Assembly (NCBI GenBank): GCA_016704445.1
Contig: JADJAE010000150.1
Coordinates: 124,001 to 188,000, forward strand
Direction of reading: 5' to 3'
Origin: Deltaproteobacteria bacterium
GTDB taxonomy: Bacteria > Myxococcota_A > Polyangia > Polyangiales > Ga0077539
DNA length: 64,000 bases
Shown here: positions 62,395 to 64,000 of the stretch, piece after piece
Layout: every line of letters starts with the position of its first letter
Position numbering within the stretch: position 1 is the first letter of the stretch
Position numbers and translations under genes: made by a program
Notes under the pieces: model-generated
The model's input: only the letters and a program-made list of their open reading frames with translations
The model's database searches: none
Told to the model about the DNA's origin: nothing

Positions 62395-62644
62395 GTTCAG
62401 GGTGTGCAAGCCGCTCGTTTGACGCTGGGGTTCGCGCGTTGACGCTCACCCCAGGCTATTGATGAGGGCCCGGCGGGGCTCGGCAGGAACACCTTCGATT
62501 CCCAACGCCTTCGAACCTTCCGGAAGGTACCTGGAGTTTCGGTACGAAAGCCCCCGCGCTGCGGGGGCGCCCTCATTCAATAGCCTGGGGTGAGCGTCAA
62601 CGCGCGAACCCCAGCGTCAAACGAGCGGCTTGCACACCCTGAAC
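62395..62644. repeat. 250-bp palindromic element 2
   Basis: The 66 bases at 62395-62460 are the exact reverse complement of 62579-62644; pairing resumes inward with ATGAGGGC/GCCCTCAT. The arms include GACGCTGGGGTTCGCGCG and CTCACCCCAGGCTATT, close to the inner arm of element 1 at 36.9 kb. The centre contains a CCCCCGC-GCT-GCGGGGG hairpin (about 62550-62568). No gene is present between 62223 and 62664 apart from this element. Confidence 0.9.
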
Positions 62645-62664
62645 GGTTACGCCCGGCGATGGGC

Positions 62665-63126
62665 TCAGCCCCGCGCGGGCTTCTTCTTCGCGGCGGGCTT
62701 CTTCTTCGCGGCGGGCTTCTTCTTCGCGGTGCGAGCGGCGAAGTACTTCGCGAGCGGCGCGAAGTAGAACTCCTCCCACCCCTTCGTGTAGCGCTCGCCC
62801 TGCCCCTCGGGGATCTCCCAGTGCGTGAGCTTCACCCGCGTCCCCTCCTTCGCGCGCTGCATGGAGAGCTCGACGAGGGAGTCCATGTCGCCGGGCGCGA
62901 AGTCGCTGGTGCGCCAGGCGAGCATGGCCCTGCGACCGGGGCCGGCCTTGAGCACCCAGCCGTGGATGTACCCGTCCCACGCCGTGTGCCGTGTGCCGGT
63001 GCGCGCGCTGATGCTCGCGGGGGCGCCCGTGAAGGCCGCGTGCCCCTTCGCGGTCATCCACGCGGCGTACACGTCATCCGGGGCCGCGGCGATCACCGCG
63101 CTCATCTCGATCGTCTCCAGGGGCAT
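62665..63126 (-). CDS. SRPBCC/AHSA1-family protein with Lys-rich tail
   Basis: A 153-residue START-like/AHSA1 protein: IEMSAVIAAAPDDVYAAWMT, then HAAFTGAPASISARTG, GYIHGWV, MLAWRTSDFAPGDMDSLVEL, GTRVKLTHWEIPEG and WEEFYFAPLAKYF form the standard helix-grip fold with a hydrophobic cavity. The last ~20 residues are three KKKPA-type repeats, as in histone H1-like tails, so it may bind DNA or another polyanion. The stop lies 20 bases from palindromic element 2. Confidence 0.88.
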   Translation of the reverse strand: MPLETIEMSAVIAAAPDDVYAAWMTAKGHAAFTGAPASISARTGTRHTAWDGYIHGWVLKAGPGRRAMLAWRTSDFAPGDMDSLVELSMQRAKEGTRVKLTHWEIPEGQGERYTKGWEEFYFAPLAKYFAARTAKKKPAAKKKPAAKKKPARG

Positions 63127-63186
63127 CGGTCTGTCTCCTCTGGCGACGGAGCAGAGCGCGACCACGCCGCGAGGCTCCAGTTTCCG

Positions 63187-63900
63187 TCAGCCGTCGAGCA
63201 GCCGGGCGAGCTTCTGCACCGCCGGGGCGGTCTCCTCCGCGCGGTCGACGAGCCAGTCGGCGAAGCCCGCGGTGCCGATCATCCCCGGCGGAATGGCGGG
63301 GAACCCCAGCGCCAGGCCCTTCTGCTTGAGGAGGGCGATGCGAGGGTGCTCGGGGTCGACGCCGCGCGGCGCGGTCTTGAGCGAGTCCATCGCCGAGACG
63401 CTGAACCCGCGGGCGACGAGGTCGTCGACGAGGCGCGCCATCGCGGCCCCGCGGCGAGGGTCGAGGAGCATCTCGCGCCACGCCCGGAGCAGCGGCGGGG
63501 CCATGGAGTACACCCCCGCGCCGACGAAGCTCTCGGTGCCGAGCTGCACGTAGAGCGCGGCCGGGGACTCGACCGCCTCGGAGCCGCCGCGCAGCGCGAG
63601 CAGCCCGCTCACGTGGGTCTTGTAGGGGCTCTTGTCCAAGGAGAAGCGCACGTCGCGCTGGATGCGGAACACCTTCGGATCGCGCAGGGGGAGTCCCTTG
63701 TAGAAGCGAGCGATGCGCGGCGACACCTGAGCGAGCAGGGCCGCGAGGGGGCGGGCCCACTGGTCCTCGTAGAGGGCCTTGTGCTCGATGAACCAGGCGC
63801 GGTCCTGGTGCGAGTCGAGCTCGTGGAAGAAGCGCAGCGTGGGGTCGGCGAAGCCGGTGAAGGGCGATGGCATCGGGCGGTCGTGGGAGGCGTTGGCCAT
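63187..63900 (-). CDS. DUF2461 family protein
   Basis: A 237-residue cytoplasmic protein of the DUF2461/TIGR02453 family: FFHELDSHQDRAWFIEHKAL, then VFRIQRDVRFSLDKSPYKTH and YVQLGTESFVGAGVYSM, LKTAPRGVDPEHPRIALL and GFADWLVD. No function is assigned to the family. The last 100 bases of the window (63901-64000) show nothing further. Confidence 0.9.
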   Translation of the reverse strand: MANASHDRPMPSPFTGFADPTLRFFHELDSHQDRAWFIEHKALYEDQWARPLAALLAQVSPRIARFYKGLPLRDPKVFRIQRDVRFSLDKSPYKTHVSGLLALRGGSEAVESPAALYVQLGTESFVGAGVYSMAPPLLRAWREMLLDPRRGAAMARLVDDLVARGFSVSAMDSLKTAPRGVDPEHPRIALLKQKGLALGFPAIPPGMIGTAGFADWLVDRAEETAPAVQKLARLLDG

Positions 63901-64000
63901 GGCGTGGACGGAGGCCTACGCCCGGCCGCGTCCTGGGCGCAACGGATCAGCGCGCGCCGCTGTTGCGGAGTGGCGTTCACAGAGGGGACGGGATAGCGTC

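Noticed and set aside
62550..62568. CCCCCGC/GCGGGGG hairpin as a rho-independent terminator
   Set aside because: No T-run follows on either strand, and it lies in the centre of a larger palindrome.

Overview
The window reads as chromosomal DNA of a high-GC Gram-negative bacterium, most likely a myxobacterium (Myxococcota). This is inferred from the extreme third-position GC, the many lipoproteins with low-complexity Asp/Val/Ala linkers, several Ser/Thr protein kinases, an FHA protein, a eukaryote-type PFK-2/FBPase-2 and HzsA-related cytochromes. No rRNA, tRNA or CRISPR array was recognised.

Layout. 1-7.1 kb: a Uma2-type nuclease (cut by the window edge), a zinc-ribbon/coiled-coil membrane protein, kynA, a YjdF-like membrane protein, a pqqA-pqqB pair, a small membrane protein broken by a 33-base poly-G tract, an fsa-type aldolase and a fatty-acid desaturase broken by an in-frame TGA. 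7.1-8.1 kb: a REP-associated Y1 transposase between two inverted arrays of ~34-bp repeats. 8.1-13.4 kb (minus): locus A, made of a TPR/PEGA-like membrane protein, a lipoprotein cut by an IS4-type element with a clean 9-bp target duplication, a surface protein and a Ser/Thr kinase. 13.6-15.6 kb (minus): a ParB-like protein and a PI-PLC-like lipoprotein.

15.7-24.6 kb (plus): an eight-gene, translationally coupled operon (TlpA thioredoxin, ApbE flavin transferase, HzsA-related lipoprotein, lipoprotein, beta-propeller/di-heme lipoprotein, CX4CH lipoprotein, DUF4266, DUF3570). It is preceded by an FNR/CRP-like dyad and looks like an extracytoplasmic redox system. 24.7-36.9 kb (plus, one gene reversed): metallo-hydrolase, alpha/beta hydrolase, a very large TPR protein, HEAT-repeat and TPM-domain proteins, a kinase fused to a macro domain, a PH-domain protein, a SWIM zinc-finger protein and a TrmH-type methyltransferase. 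A 335-bp near-perfect inverted repeat follows.

37.3-46.5 kb (minus): secreted lipoprotein, FHA-winged-helix regulator, GST, methyltransferase-like protein, pectate-lyase-like lipoprotein, a hydrolase-fold protein lacking its nucleophile, a YfaP-like lipoprotein and rarA. 46.6-55.4 kb (plus): a LAS-type metallopeptidase, REP-like repeats, a decayed copy of an ABC permease gene, locus B (a degraded paralogue of locus A with an intact kinase), a two-gene unit with a retropepsin-like protein, then the intact pair of nucleoside-type ABC permeases. The decayed and intact permease copies form ~1.1-kb direct repeats around locus B. 55.4-64 kb (minus): large membrane protein, MpaB-like oxygenase, PFK-2/FBPase-2, prfA, DUF1385, rpmE, a second long palindrome, an SRPBCC protein and a DUF2461 protein.

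The strongest candidates for something undescribed are the redox operon, the duplicated surface-protein/kinase locus with exchanged C-termini, and the kinase-macro fusion. Caution: one-base indels, mostly in G/C runs, recur through the window. Some broken genes may therefore be assembly errors rather than true pseudogenes.
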